Notes: generated by a model from the sequence alone, not told the origin. A DNA stretch of 58,829 bases from Phycisphaerales bacterium (GCA_019750095.1 JAIEOW010000039.1:1-58829), one strand, 5' to 3'; counted from the first letter of the stretch, positions 42,594-52,357 are shown. A program made the numbers and translations.

Positions 42594-42676
42594 GGGCGTG
42601 TACCGAAGTGGCCAAACGGGACAGACTGTAAATCTGTTGGCTTATGCCTTCGTTGGTTCGAATCCAACCGCGCCCA
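42594..42676 (+). tRNA. tRNA-Tyr (GTA)
   Basis: Acceptor arm GGGCGTG (42594-42600) pairs with CGCGCCC (42669-42675) with one G-U pair. The anticodon loop CTGTAAA, flanked by ACAGA/TCTGT, gives GTA for tyrosine. The T arm is GTTGG-TTCGAAT-CCAAC at 42652-42668. The long variable arm is expected of bacterial tRNA-Tyr. The discriminator base is A at 42676, and CCA is not encoded. Confidence 0.95.
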
Positions 42677-43109
42677 TTGCTTGGTATGTGAAGGATTGCC
42701 GAAGTTTCACGGGCGAAAGCTCATTCTGAGTGTCGTGGGCTTTGGCGGACCTCATGGGGTTGGGAAAGTGGGTTAGGGCATGTCATTGGATTTGGTGGCG
42801 ATTGCGGGATCGCCGCGTTGCTGAGGCGCGCGACGAGTTGAGCGCGGCCATCGGGGCCGCCGGGAGATACTCGGTGCTCGATGGTCGTGCGGCGTCCAGA
42901 AGACACGGTGGTCTGGGGGGAGCTGAGGCGAAACGGCGTAACGCGGCTACTCGGACTTTGGATCGATCAGCAGAGCCAGAAGCTGCCGCCGGTTGAGTTG
43001 TTTTTGAGCACGGAGTGAAGTTCGGGGCCTCGCGCGGTTTGATGGTGAGTGGCGGGCGCCGGGATCGAAAAAGACTTGCGGAAAGAGCGGGGGACCATAA
43101 ACTGGCGGT
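42677..43109. other. Spacer after tRNA-Tyr, no convincing gene
   Basis: Short frames occur on both strands (for example 42730-42996 plus), but none has a family-like sequence, ribosome site or conserved feature, and Arg/Ala-rich translations fit GC-rich noncoding DNA. No terminator or repeat stands out. Confidence 0.5.
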
Positions 43110-43862
43110 ATGTCTCCGATGGACGATTCCAAAACTCCAGAGGAGACGGGCGCGGCACGGCGGCAAGTCGCGGGCGGCGCGGTGATTGGAGCTGCGGAGT
43201 TTGACGCGCTGATCACGGCATCAGGCCCGGCGATGATTCTTGTGGTCATCGAGTCGCGGATGAGCGACATGCTGAAGAGGCGGTATACGCCGGAAGACGT
43301 TTTTCAGGAAGCGCTTCTGCATGCCTGGCGGGATCGGGGGGGCATCTGTGCAGACGGGGCGGTGCCGAATCCCAAGCAGTTTCGTGCGTGGCTGATGGCG
43401 ATCATCGAGAATCGGGTGAGGGATCTCGCCGACCACGCTGGTGCGATCAAGCGCGGCGGCGGCGTGGACCCGATGAGGATGGATGGCGGAGACCACAACG
43501 AGAGCGCAAAGCGGGATGTGCTGGCCGGATCGGATCGGTGGATGCCGGCACTGTCGACGACCCCGAGTCGGGTCGCGATGTTTCGCGAGCAGGCATCGGC
43601 GATGCGCGCGGCTTTGGAGAGTCTGCCGACTGAACTGGGCGAGGTGGTCCGCCTTCGGCTGTTTGAACAGCGCACGTTGGATGAAGTCGGGGCCGTGCTT
43701 GGGTTGACGGAGTCGGGGGTGAGGCACCGACTGCGAAAGGGTGCGGAGCTGTTTCAGAAGCGGCTGGTGAGCGCGATGGGGACGCGGACGTCGGGGCGGG
43801 ACGGAGGGTCGGAATCACAGATTGAAAAGACGGTCGCACAGGGGAAATCCTCTTCTGAGTGA
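43110..43862 (+). CDS. Sigma-70 family (ECF-type) RNA polymerase sigma factor
   Basis: This 250-residue protein has region 2 (MSDMLKRRYTPEDVFQEALLHAWRD, then FRAWLMAIIENRVRDLADH) and region 4 with a helix-turn-helix (LRLFEQRTLDEVGAVLGLTESGVRHRLRKG). The order and spacing match extracytoplasmic-function sigma factors used in planctomycetes. A charged linker between the two regions is longer than usual. The final codon overlaps the GTG start of the Ser/Thr kinase gene (43859-43862), so the kinase could modify or control the sigma factor. Confidence 0.9.
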   Translation: MSPMDDSKTPEETGAARRQVAGGAVIGAAEFDALITASGPAMILVVIESRMSDMLKRRYTPEDVFQEALLHAWRDRGGICADGAVPNPKQFRAWLMAIIENRVRDLADHAGAIKRGGGVDPMRMDGGDHNESAKRDVLAGSDRWMPALSTTPSRVAMFREQASAMRAALESLPTELGEVVRLRLFEQRTLDEVGAVLGLTESGVRHRLRKGAELFQKRLVSAMGTRTSGRDGGSESQIEKTVAQGKSSSE

Positions 43863-46800
43863 GCGTGCTGTTGAGTTGCCACACTCTGGAGACTGACCGG
43901 ATGGGTTTGGCGGGCCGACCAAAGTTCGAAGGTGAGCGGGAGAAGAGTTCTCGTCGCGATATCGATGGCAGCGTCCTGAGTGAATCTGATCGGGCGTTTC
44001 TCGATCAGGCGTTCGACGCGGCGCTGGATGCGTTTGAGTCGGGGCGTGAACCGTCGGTGGAGGACGTGGCGGGAAGTCGGGGGCATCTGCTTGGGCACGT
44101 GATGCGGGTGATCGAGCTTGCTCGCGAGCTTGCACCCGGCGCTGGACTGATGGGGGCACTGGGGGCGGAGAGCGGCGCGTCGGTGGTGCCGACGGTGCCC
44201 GGGTACTCGATCAAGCATCGACTGGGGCAGGGCGGGATGGGCGCGGTGTATCTTGCATCGCAGGAGAGTCTTGGGCACCGGATGGTTGCGCTGAAGGTGT
44301 TGCCAGCGGGTGCGGCGTTGTCGGCGCGTGCGAGAGATCGCTTTCGGACCGAGTCGGCGGCGATCGCGAAGCTGAATCACCCGCACATCGTGCAGGTGTA
44401 TGACACCGTGTTTGCGCCAGGTATCCATGCCTTTGCGATGGAGTGGGTGGATGGACGGACGCTCCAGGCGATCATCGACGAGCTTGCCGACGCTCGCGGA
44501 GTGGGCTTGCGCGGCGAGAGCACGATGGAGCAGATGCGGCATGCGCTGGACGCGCCGAAGGAGGCGATGGGGGACGCCGACTATCCGCGGTGCATTGCAC
44601 GCATCGGGCGAGAGATCGCGGGTGCGCTTGCGTGCGTGCATGCGGCGGGCATGCTGCACCGGGATATCAAGCCGTCGAACATTTTGCTTCGGCGCGATGG
44701 CGGGGCGATGCTGTCGGACTTTGGGCTGGCGCGATCGGGCCTTGATGCGATAAACGTCAGCGTGACGCAGGCGGACAACTTTGCCGGTACGCCGGCCTAT
44801 GCGCCGCCGGAGCAGCTCCGCGGGCAACGGCGGACGCTGGATCAGCGGGCGGATATCTATGCGCTTGGCGTCACGCTGTACCACGCGCTTGCGATGCGAC
44901 CACCGTTTGCGGGCAACTCGATCGCGGGGTTGCTTGAGCAGATCGAGCGGGGACGGGCGACGCCGCTGCGTGAGATCGTGTTTCGGATGCCGTCGGAGCT
45001 GGAAACGATCATCAGCAAGGCGATGGACCAGGATCCGGCGCGGCGGTATGCGAGCTCCGAGCAACTGGCGGACGATCTGGACCGGTTCTTGTCCGACCGT
45101 CCGATCTTGGCAAGGCCGGCGACCAGGAGCTATCTCGCGCTGAAGTTTGCCAAGCGGAACAAGGTCTTTGTGGGCGGCGTCATCGCGGTGGTGCTCGCGC
45201 TGGTGCTTGGGCTTGCGGGCACAGCGATTGGGCTTCGGCGAGCGATCGCGCAGCGCGAGATCGCGGATCGGCGTGCGGCGGAGAGCCGGCTGGAGCAGTA
45301 TGTCGCGAGCATTCAGGCGGCGGAGGCGGCGATCAAAGGGGATGAGTGCAGAGTGGCCCAAGCCCAGTTGCTCTCTGCACCGCAAGAGCATCGTGGTTGG
45401 GAGTGGCGGTGGCTCTGGTCGCGGACGGAGCAGAGTCTGCGGACATTCGATCCTCGATTCGGGTTCGGCAATCAGTTGGTGGCCTATGCAGGTGTGCCGG
45501 ACCGGAGTGGGCGTCGCATGCCGTGGGTTGTGAACGGGCAAGTGCTGATCTTCGATCTGCACGAGTGGCGGATGGTCGCATCGTGGGAGCCAAAGGCCTC
45601 GTGGCGAACGACGTCGGGCGGGAACTGGCAGGTGGCGATCAGCCCGGATGGGCAAAGGGCCGCACTCGTCGACCGTTATTACACCGCGAGCGAAGTGGAG
45701 CTCGCGATCCGGAAGGTGCGGGGCGTGTTGGTCGTTGACGCGATGACGGGGGCTTTTGAGCGAGAAATCGGCGAGCTGTGGCCGCGATCAAATGGCGATG
45801 GGACGTTTGAAATGGATGTCATGTCGCTGGGCTGGACGCCAGACGGCACGGGGATCCTGGTGCAAAGCAATAAGGGCGCGGACATCGAAGTGTTCCGGGT
45901 GAGCGGCGGGCGGAGCATCGCCTGTCGTGAGCCTCGCGGCAGGTGGAACGAGGGCTTTCAGCCGACCTTTGATGATTCGGGCACCCGAATCGTCGTGCCG
46001 GCGGGAAACACCGGGCTGATCGCCTGGGACATCAGCACGGGTCAATCGCGAGTGCTTCCGATGACCGTTGACGCGTACCACTCGATCGGGCACCCGAAGG
46101 TATCGCCGGACGGCAAGTGGATCGCGGTGACCGACCGCCGCGGACTCACGCTGATCGATTGGGAGACGCTTGCGAGTTTCCGTCGACTCGACACCGCAGG
46201 GGAGAATCATGGGTACTCGTCGTTCTCGCGCGACGGGAAGAGGGTCTACTACTCGCTCGGAGAGCGTGTGCGCGGGTACGACGTGGCTACGGGTGAGCGC
46301 ATCATGCACGCGCGCAGCGTTTCTCAGGGGGGGGCCTATGTCTTTGAGGGGCCAGAGGTTGGCACAACAGTCCATGCGACCGGAAGCTACGAGAGCGTGC
46401 GCCTGATGTCCGAATCGACGAGCGATGGGCGGCTGGAACTGCGGGGGTTTGAGTGTTCGAGCATGACGCCGAACGGGCGATATGTGCTTCTCGACGCCTC
46501 GACACTGCCCGGCAGTGATGGGGCGAATGAGGTGATCGACCTCGATACGGGAGAGAGCAAGCGATATCCGGCGAGGCAGGGCGACCGTCACTCCCGGGTC
46601 GCGCTCTCTCCGAGTGGTCGATATCTGGTGCGAATGCACGGCGAGCAGCTTCGGGATTCGGTGACCGTGATCGATCGGCAGTCCGAGTCTCGGGGAGAGT
46701 CGGCCGAGGCAATCGGGAGGCGCATCGAGCTGACATGGGGGCCATCGTTTCTTGTGGAGTTCTCGGTTGCCGGCGGGCGCGAGACGGCGTGGCTTCAGAG

Positions 46801-47500
46801 CGGTACGAGCGTGGTGGCACTCGATCTTGAAACGCTCGAGGTTGTGCGCAAGGTGCCGGTTGGAGCGGGTCAGGTTGGTTTCGGGTTTCTTGACCCCGGT
46901 GGCGAGCGCATCGCGTCGAGTCTGCCAAGCGGTGAGGTCATCGTGACACCCGTGGACGGTGCAGGGGCGGGCACGGGTGTTCGGATGCTGCTTCCGGGCT
47001 GGTCGCTGTCGGAGCCGCGTTTTTCTCCGAATGGCGATCGGATCGTGGCCACCGTCGTGAGTCAGGCGGGGGTGACCGGCGGCAGCGGGGTGGAGTTGTT
47101 CACAGGGCCAGCCGGAGCGGTCTTTGAGACGAGCACGGGTCGACTCATCGGCACATTCGGAAGTGGGGGGGCTCCTGCGCTGGGGATCGGCTTCGGCGTA
47201 ACCGGCGACCGGCTTCTGGTCGCACGACTCGATGGGAGTTTCTGTGTGTTTGCGATCGTGACGATGCCTGGAGCGGCCACCCCGGTGTTTCGAGAGGTTC
47301 TGCGGATCCGCGAGGGGACGTATTGGCTGCAGAGGCCGAGCATGTCCAGCGACGGAGAGCGGATACTCGTCCGCACGGCGTGGCCGGCGGGACGGGTGTT
47401 TGTCTATGACGCCAGGCCGCACGCGTTCAACTGGCGGCATCGGCACTTGATCCAGAGCGCCGAGGCAGGGCCGCCGCCTGTGGGAAATGCGGATCGTTGA
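43859..47500 (+). CDS. Ser/Thr protein kinase with C-terminal beta-propeller-like region
   Basis: This 1213-residue protein has a eukaryotic-type kinase domain: GQGGMGAVYLA (P-loop), VALKVLP (catalytic Lys), MLHRDIKPSNILL (HRD, about residue 266), LSDFGLA (DFG, ~287) and AYAPPEQL. A transmembrane helix (VFVGGVIAVVLALVLGLAGTAIGL, ~435-460) divides it from a long C-terminal region of WD40/propeller-like repeats (for instance VSPDGKWIAV and FSPNGDRIVA). Such kinase-propeller proteins are abundant in planctomycetes. Start GTG 43859 overlaps the sigma factor stop; ATG 43901 is an alternative. The kinase side is cytosolic and the propeller probably extracytoplasmic. Confidence 0.92.
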   Translation: MSVLLSCHTLETDRMGLAGRPKFEGEREKSSRRDIDGSVLSESDRAFLDQAFDAALDAFESGREPSVEDVAGSRGHLLGHVMRVIELARELAPGAGLMGALGAESGASVVPTVPGYSIKHRLGQGGMGAVYLASQESLGHRMVALKVLPAGAALSARARDRFRTESAAIAKLNHPHIVQVYDTVFAPGIHAFAMEWVDGRTLQAIIDELADARGVGLRGESTMEQMRHALDAPKEAMGDADYPRCIARIGREIAGALACVHAAGMLHRDIKPSNILLRRDGGAMLSDFGLARSGLDAINVSVTQADNFAGTPAYAPPEQLRGQRRTLDQRADIYALGVTLYHALAMRPPFAGNSIAGLLEQIERGRATPLREIVFRMPSELETIISKAMDQDPARRYASSEQLADDLDRFLSDRPILARPATRSYLALKFAKRNKVFVGGVIAVVLALVLGLAGTAIGLRRAIAQREIADRRAAESRLEQYVASIQAAEAAIKGDECRVAQAQLLSAPQEHRGWEWRWLWSRTEQSLRTFDPRFGFGNQLVAYAGVPDRSGRRMPWVVNGQVLIFDLHEWRMVASWEPKASWRTTSGGNWQVAISPDGQRAALVDRYYTASEVELAIRKVRGVLVVDAMTGAFEREIGELWPRSNGDGTFEMDVMSLGWTPDGTGILVQSNKGADIEVFRVSGGRSIACREPRGRWNEGFQPTFDDSGTRIVVPAGNTGLIAWDISTGQSRVLPMTVDAYHSIGHPKVSPDGKWIAVTDRRGLTLIDWETLASFRRLDTAGENHGYSSFSRDGKRVYYSLGERVRGYDVATGERIMHARSVSQGGAYVFEGPEVGTTVHATGSYESVRLMSESTSDGRLELRGFECSSMTPNGRYVLLDASTLPGSDGANEVIDLDTGESKRYPARQGDRHSRVALSPSGRYLVRMHGEQLRDSVTVIDRQSESRGESAEAIGRRIELTWGPSFLVEFSVAGGRETAWLQSGTSVVALDLETLEVVRKVPVGAGQVGFGFLDPGGERIASSLPSGEVIVTPVDGAGAGTGVRMLLPGWSLSEPRFSPNGDRIVATVVSQAGVTGGSGVELFTGPAGAVFETSTGRLIGTFGSGGAPALGIGFGVTGDRLLVARLDGSFCVFAIVTMPGAATPVFREVLRIREGTYWLQRPSMSSDGERILVRTAWPAGRVFVYDARPHAFNWRHRHLIQSAEAGPPPVGNADR

Positions 47501-47648
47501 GAATAATTACGAACAACGCGACGATTCTCCGCGCCGAGTCCTCTTGAGGTGTTGACGGGCCAGGGTGCCTGTGCTCGGTGTGATCGGCGGTGCGCCGGTT
47601 GATCGAGGGTGTTGAAAGCATGTTCAGTCATTTCAGCGGAGGTCCGTC

Positions 47649-49562
47649 ATGGTCCGTGCAGCTATCTCTCGGTCTTATGTTGTGGTGTCGGTGGGCGTGC
47701 TTGCGGCGTGTGCCGGGTCGGCGTGGGGCAACCCTGACACGCTGCAGCCGCCGCCCGGGCCGATCACGGGGACGTTCAAGACGCTGACCGAGGTTGAGCC
47801 GCGGGTGATCGTGAATGCGCGGAACACGCCGGGCAACGCGAGCAGCACGTTCATCATCTCGCAGCCCGGGTCGTACTACCTTGACCGCAACATCACGGGT
47901 GAAAGCGGGAAGGTGGGCATTCGCATTCTGGCGAGCGATGTGACGCTGGACCTCAACGGTTTTGTGCTGCAGGGTGTCGCCGGAGCAACCAGCGGGATCG
48001 TGTACACGGGAGCCGATCGGTTCCGTCTTCGAAACGGCACCATCCGTGGTTGGCCCGCTTCGGGCGTGACGTTCGCCGGGGGAAGCGGGTTCAACAACCT
48101 GGTTGAAGACCTTCAGGTCTCCGAGAACACCGGAGCAGGCCTCGACCTTCGCGACGGTGTGCAGGTGCGGCGTGTGAAGGTTGAGGGGAACGGCGGGCTT
48201 GCCGTTCGCATCGCGTCATTCTCCAGCATCGCCGACTCGACCATTCGCGCAACGGCTGGCAGTGGCATCCAGCTCTTCGACGGCGCGAGCATTCGCAACT
48301 GCTATATCGATTCAGGCACCAGCACCGCCGTGCTGGTGGGCGGGCAGGATTGCACGGTGCGCGACAATGTCGTGGTGGTCTCAGGAGCGGGCGGCAAGGG
48401 CATCGCGATCTCGGGTCCGAACAACGTCGTCGAGGGAAACACCATCACCGGACAGAACGGTGCCTCCACGCAGGGCGTGATCGCGAATACGGGCACCACT
48501 GGGCTGACGTTTCGCAACAACATCGTCAAGGGCACCGCGGACAACTATGCGCTCACCGCGAGCGGAAGAAACGATTACGACCTGATCCTGAGTCAGATCC
48601 CCGAGACCATCGACTTTCCTGCTCGGGTGAAGCTCTCGGGCTGGCTGACCCTGCCCAGTGGATCGAGCGCCACCGCGATCACGGTTACCAACAACGACGT
48701 GACCATCGATCTTGCGGGCGCGGGGATCGCCGGGGTGGTGACTTCCGGGAACGGAATCACCGTCACCAACGCTGCCACCAACCTTCGCGTGATGAACGGC
48801 ACGGTGACCGGCTTTGCCGCGGGTATTGCCATCAATGATGGGGCTGGCGCGAACGGTTCAAACAGCATCATCGAGAACGTGCATATCCGCAGCAACCGGC
48901 GAGAGGCCGTGCTGGGCGGGAATGTCCTGCGGATGAGCAACTGCACGGTGACGGCAAACGGTGCCGCGGCGGTGGCGACGGTTCGGGCTGGCGACGGTGC
49001 CACGATCGAGAACGTCAATGTCGCCGGTAACTCGAACAGCGGCCCCGCGATTCAGGTGAATGATGGAAGCATCGTCCGTCAGTGCGTCGTGGGCGCGAAC
49101 ACCGGCACCGGCATCGAGGCGGGAGCATCCTGCATTGTGGAACGCAACACCGTGTTCAACAACGGCGGAGCGGGCATCGGCGGCGGCTTCGGCACAACCA
49201 TCATCGACAACACCATTCGCCAGAACCAGACCGAGGGCATCCGGATCGCAACCTCTGGTCTTGTCCGCGGAAACAAGCTGGACTTCAACGCACGGGCCGC
49301 GGGCAATCAAGCGGGCATTCTGATCCAGGGCTCGAGCAACCTCGTCGAAGCGAACTCCGTGACCGCTTCTGACCTGGGCATCTCGATCTCACTGGGCACC
49401 TCTGGCAATGTCGTCGTCCGCAACTGGGCGAGCGCGAACACGATCAACAACTACTTTGTCGCGACCGGCAACTCCTGGGGTCCGATCGTCAACATCGCCG
49501 GCACGGGCAACTTTGCGGGCGTCGCCAACAGCACGCACCCGCAGGCGAACTTCGAGCACTGA
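47649..49562 (+). CDS. Secreted right-handed parallel beta-helix protein
   Basis: This 637-residue protein has a signal peptide (about residues 1-27) and a body built from many short repeats with N-rich turns and small residues, such as SDVTLDLNGFVLQGV, DRFRLRNGTIRGWPASGV, VEDLQVSENTGAGLDLRDG and CIVERNTVFNNGGAGIGGGFG. That pattern is the pectin-lyase-like right-handed beta-helix. No catalytic site is recognisable, so carbohydrate binding or an adhesin role is as likely as lyase. GGAGG lies six bases before ATG 47649. It has no sorting tag that I can identify. Confidence 0.85.
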   Translation: MVRAAISRSYVVVSVGVLAACAGSAWGNPDTLQPPPGPITGTFKTLTEVEPRVIVNARNTPGNASSTFIISQPGSYYLDRNITGESGKVGIRILASDVTLDLNGFVLQGVAGATSGIVYTGADRFRLRNGTIRGWPASGVTFAGGSGFNNLVEDLQVSENTGAGLDLRDGVQVRRVKVEGNGGLAVRIASFSSIADSTIRATAGSGIQLFDGASIRNCYIDSGTSTAVLVGGQDCTVRDNVVVVSGAGGKGIAISGPNNVVEGNTITGQNGASTQGVIANTGTTGLTFRNNIVKGTADNYALTASGRNDYDLILSQIPETIDFPARVKLSGWLTLPSGSSATAITVTNNDVTIDLAGAGIAGVVTSGNGITVTNAATNLRVMNGTVTGFAAGIAINDGAGANGSNSIIENVHIRSNRREAVLGGNVLRMSNCTVTANGAAAVATVRAGDGATIENVNVAGNSNSGPAIQVNDGSIVRQCVVGANTGTGIEAGASCIVERNTVFNNGGAGIGGGFGTTIIDNTIRQNQTEGIRIATSGLVRGNKLDFNARAAGNQAGILIQGSSNLVEANSVTASDLGISISLGTSGNVVVRNWASANTINNYFVATGNSWGPIVNIAGTGNFAGVANSTHPQANFEH

Positions 49563-49718
49563 CAATCAACCGCTTCGTCCATCCGGCTAGAAGGGTGGCC
49601 GTAGCGTGAGGTCGGGCATGGTGTGGCAGGATGATGCTCTGCGATGCCATGCCCGACACCGATGCGTTCCCCGAACAGTTCAGACATCCCAACGGCTCTT
49701 CGCTCAGGGACACAAAGA

Positions 49719-50435
49719 ATGCCATATCGATTCGCACAACTCCGATACGCTCACGCGGCCGCACTGATCGTGGCTCTTGCTTCCAGTACCGCCTCGGCTC
49801 AACTTCTGTTCGGCACCCAGGCTCTGCGCGAGTCCAACCCATGGGCTTGGAGCGAGAATGCCGGATTCCTGACGTTCCGACGTGCCGCCGGGTTCTGCAA
49901 CAACGTCATCCTGCGACCCGGGCTGTACATGTCCGGCAGCGCGTGGAGTGAGAACACCGGATGGATCAGCTTCGGGAACGGCCCGATCAACAACGCCACC
50001 TACAGCAACATCGTCGAGAGCACCCCCGGTGGTCCGGTGCTCAACTACGGCGTGAACGTTGTGTTTGACGACGTGCAGACCGCGAGCTTTCGACTCTCGG
50101 GCTGGGCCTGGGGAGAGAACATCGGCTGGATCAACTTTGACGCGGGCACCGCGACCAGCCCTCCCAATCCCGCTCGCTATGACTTCAACGCCAAGCGACT
50201 GCGTGGGTATGCGTGGAGCGAGAATGTCGGCTGGTTCAACTTCGATGACTTGGCGGTGCGTGTTGAGTACTACTGCCGCACCGACTTTGATCAGAACGGC
50301 AGCATCGACACTCTGGATATCTTCGAGTTCCTGAATGCATGGTTCAGCCAGAGTTCAAGCGCGGACTTTGCATGTACCGGGGTGAACGTGCAGGCGATCT
50401 TCCTGTTTCTGCAGTCGTGGTTTGCGGGCTGCTGA
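49719..50435 (+). CDS. Secreted AWSEN-repeat protein with GC-type dockerin tag
   Basis: This 238-residue protein has a signal peptide (MPYRFAQLRYAHAAALIVAL, cleavage near SASA). Four repeats of an aromatic motif follow: WAWSENAGFLTF, SAWSENTGWISFG, WAWGENIGWINFD and YAWSENVGWFNFD. A tandem GC-type dockerin tag closes the protein (IFEFLNAWF and IFLFLQSWFAGC), the second loop with fewer Asp than usual. ATG 49719 is chosen by the signal peptide and AGGGA eight bases upstream. The function of the AWSEN repeats is unknown to me; a structural surface role is a guess. Confidence 0.82.
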   Translation: MPYRFAQLRYAHAAALIVALASSTASAQLLFGTQALRESNPWAWSENAGFLTFRRAAGFCNNVILRPGLYMSGSAWSENTGWISFGNGPINNATYSNIVESTPGGPVLNYGVNVVFDDVQTASFRLSGWAWGENIGWINFDAGTATSPPNPARYDFNAKRLRGYAWSENVGWFNFDDLAVRVEYYCRTDFDQNGSIDTLDIFEFLNAWFSQSSSADFACTGVNVQAIFLFLQSWFAGC

Positions 50436-50626
50436 GTCGCCGTAGCCGTGGGAGAATCGCTTGGTGACGTGCCGGGGCAGCAGGAGCATTGGGGCGAGAA
50501 CGATCTCGTAGTGATCCGCTGTCGCACGCGCGAGATTCTTGCCTCGGACGGAGGCGATGCCATGACCACGGCTTGCGTTGACCCGGAGTGTGCGCCGGAG
50601 CAGGCCAAGTCCGGTACACTGCGGGC

Positions 50627-51046
50627 ATGTCCATCAATCGACTTCCCAGTGAGATTCCGGTTCCGACCAAGACATCGTTCTTTGCGGGGTGGGTGCTCAC
50701 GATCTTGCCGTCGCTTCTGTTTGCTTTCAGCGGCGTGATGAAGCTCGTCGGGCACTTCACGCAGGCCCCGGATCTGATCAAGGGCTTCAACGATTTGCAG
50801 ATCCCGGTGAAGCTGATTCTGCCCATCGGGATCATCGAGATCCTGTGCCTGGTCGTCTATCTGATCCCGAAGACGGCGGTGCTCGGGGCGATCCTGCTGA
50901 CGGGGTACATGGGAGGAGCGATCCTGACGCATTTGCGCGTTGGGGAAGCCGTGGTGATGCAAGTGATCATCGGCGTGGTGGTGTGGATTGCGCTCTACCT
51001 GCGTGAGCCGCGGCTGCGGATGATTGCTCCGCTTCGGCGGGGTTGA
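50627..51046 (+). CDS. DoxX family membrane protein
   Basis: This 139-residue protein has four predicted helices: VLTILPSLLFAFSGVMKLVGH, LILPIGIIEILCLVVYLIP, AVLGAILLTGYMGGAIL and VVMQVIIGVVVWIALYL. The FAFSGVMKL and TGYMGGAILTHLRVGE motifs are typical of DoxX-like (DUF4267/DoxX) proteins. The family's function is not established, and some members handle thiosulfate or oxidative stress. ATG 50627 begins MSINRLPSEIP; the earlier GTG is not family-like. It lies 50 bases before the trans-sulfuration gene and may be cotranscribed with it. Confidence 0.85.
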   Translation: MSINRLPSEIPVPTKTSFFAGWVLTILPSLLFAFSGVMKLVGHFTQAPDLIKGFNDLQIPVKLILPIGIIEILCLVVYLIPKTAVLGAILLTGYMGGAILTHLRVGEAVVMQVIIGVVVWIALYLREPRLRMIAPLRRG

Positions 51047-51096
51047 GTGTCAGCCGTTTTCTGGTGAGTGGGCGTGTGCGACCCTATACTTGGGGC

Positions 51097-52350
51097 ATGG
51101 CCCACGAACACGCTCAGCCGCTGCATCCCGACACCATGGTCATCCACGCCGGTCAGCGGCCAGAGCCGGTGACAGGGGCGGTGATGCCGCCGATCTTTAC
51201 GTCGTCGACCTATGCGCAGCGGTCGCCGGGTGAGCACACGGGGTTTGAGTACTCGCGGTCGCACAATCCGACGCGGTACGCCCTTGAGCGCATGATGGCT
51301 CGGCTCGAAGGTTCGACGCTCACCGAGGCGCAGGACGTGACCTTTGGCGGGTTTGCGTTTGCGAGCGGGCTCGCGGCGATGGACTGTGTGCTTGAGCTGC
51401 TCTCTGCCGGTGACGAGGTCGTCTGCATGGACGACGTCTATGGCGGGACCAATCGGCAGTTTCAGAAGGTCAAGGCGCGGTCGCAGGGCCTGAAGGTCAA
51501 GTTTGTGGACCTGACCGATCCGGCGAATCTGTCGAAGGCGATGACGAGCAAGACGTCGCTGGTGTGGCTGGAGACGCCGACGAATCCGACGCTGAAGCTC
51601 GTGGATCTTGCCGCGATCAGCGCGATGGCGAAGAAGATCAGTCCGAGTGTGCTGGTGGTCTGCGACAACACGTTCTGCTCGCCCATGAACCAGCAGCCGC
51701 TGGCTCTTGGGTGCGATATCGCGATGCACTCGGCGACGAAGTATCTGGGCGGGCACAGCGACGTGGTGGGGGGCATGCTGGTGACGGGCAACGCCGATCT
51801 TGCGGCGAAGCTGCGATTTCATCAGAACGCGGTGGGCGCGGTGATGGGGCCGTTTGATGCGTATCTCGTGCTGCGTGGGATCAAGACGCTGGCGATCCGC
51901 ATGCAGAGGCACAACGCGAGCGGGGTGAAGGTCGCCCAGTGGCTTGAGAGCAAGCGCGGGCAGGGTGTCGAGCGCGTCATCTATCCGGGACTATCGAGCC
52001 ACCCGCAGCATTCCCTTGCGAAGCGGCAGATGAAGGGCATGGGCGGCATGATCACGTTCTTCATCGAGGGCGGGCTCGATCAGGCGCGTGCGTTTCTTGA
52101 GAACACGCGGCTGTTCACGCTCGCCGAGAGTCTGGGCGGCGTGGAGTCGCTCATCGAGCACCCGGCGATCATGACGCACGCGAGCGTGCCGCCGGCGATG
52201 CGGCAGGAGCTTGGAATCTCCGACACGCTCATTCGCCTGAGCGTGGGGATCGAGGATTCCGGCGACCTGATCGCGGACCTGGAGCGAGCTCTGGCGGCGG
52301 CGACGCATGCCGGCAGCACCGGCACGGGTCGCGTTCGCGCGACGGTCTGA
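51097..52350 (+). CDS. Trans-sulfuration pathway PLP enzyme (cystathionine gamma-synthase/lyase type)
   Basis: This 417-residue protein is a Cys/Met metabolism PLP-dependent enzyme. The PLP lysine is Lys215 in MHSATKYLGGHSDVVGG. Other family motifs are FEYSRSHNPTRYALERMMARLEG and LVWLETPTNPTLKLVD. The C-terminal SLGGVESLIEHPAIMTHASVP and SDTLIRLSVGIEDSGDLIADL are also characteristic. Gamma-synthase, beta-lyase and gamma-lyase cannot be separated by motif alone. ATG 51097 is the start; the frame continues upstream but without homology. Confidence 0.93.
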   Translation: MAHEHAQPLHPDTMVIHAGQRPEPVTGAVMPPIFTSSTYAQRSPGEHTGFEYSRSHNPTRYALERMMARLEGSTLTEAQDVTFGGFAFASGLAAMDCVLELLSAGDEVVCMDDVYGGTNRQFQKVKARSQGLKVKFVDLTDPANLSKAMTSKTSLVWLETPTNPTLKLVDLAAISAMAKKISPSVLVVCDNTFCSPMNQQPLALGCDIAMHSATKYLGGHSDVVGGMLVTGNADLAAKLRFHQNAVGAVMGPFDAYLVLRGIKTLAIRMQRHNASGVKVAQWLESKRGQGVERVIYPGLSSHPQHSLAKRQMKGMGGMITFFIEGGLDQARAFLENTRLFTLAESLGGVESLIEHPAIMTHASVPPAMRQELGISDTLIRLSVGIEDSGDLIADLERALAAATHAGSTGTGRVRATV

Positions 52351-52357
52351 GTGTGTC

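Noticed and set aside
42730..42996. 88-residue reading frame after tRNA-Tyr
   Set aside because: No ribosome site, no recognisable sequence and an Arg/Ala-rich composition; treated as noncoding.
43754..45655. 633-residue minus-strand reading frame
   Set aside because: It overlaps the kinase domain, whose motifs are clear on the plus strand. The composition is Arg/His-rich.
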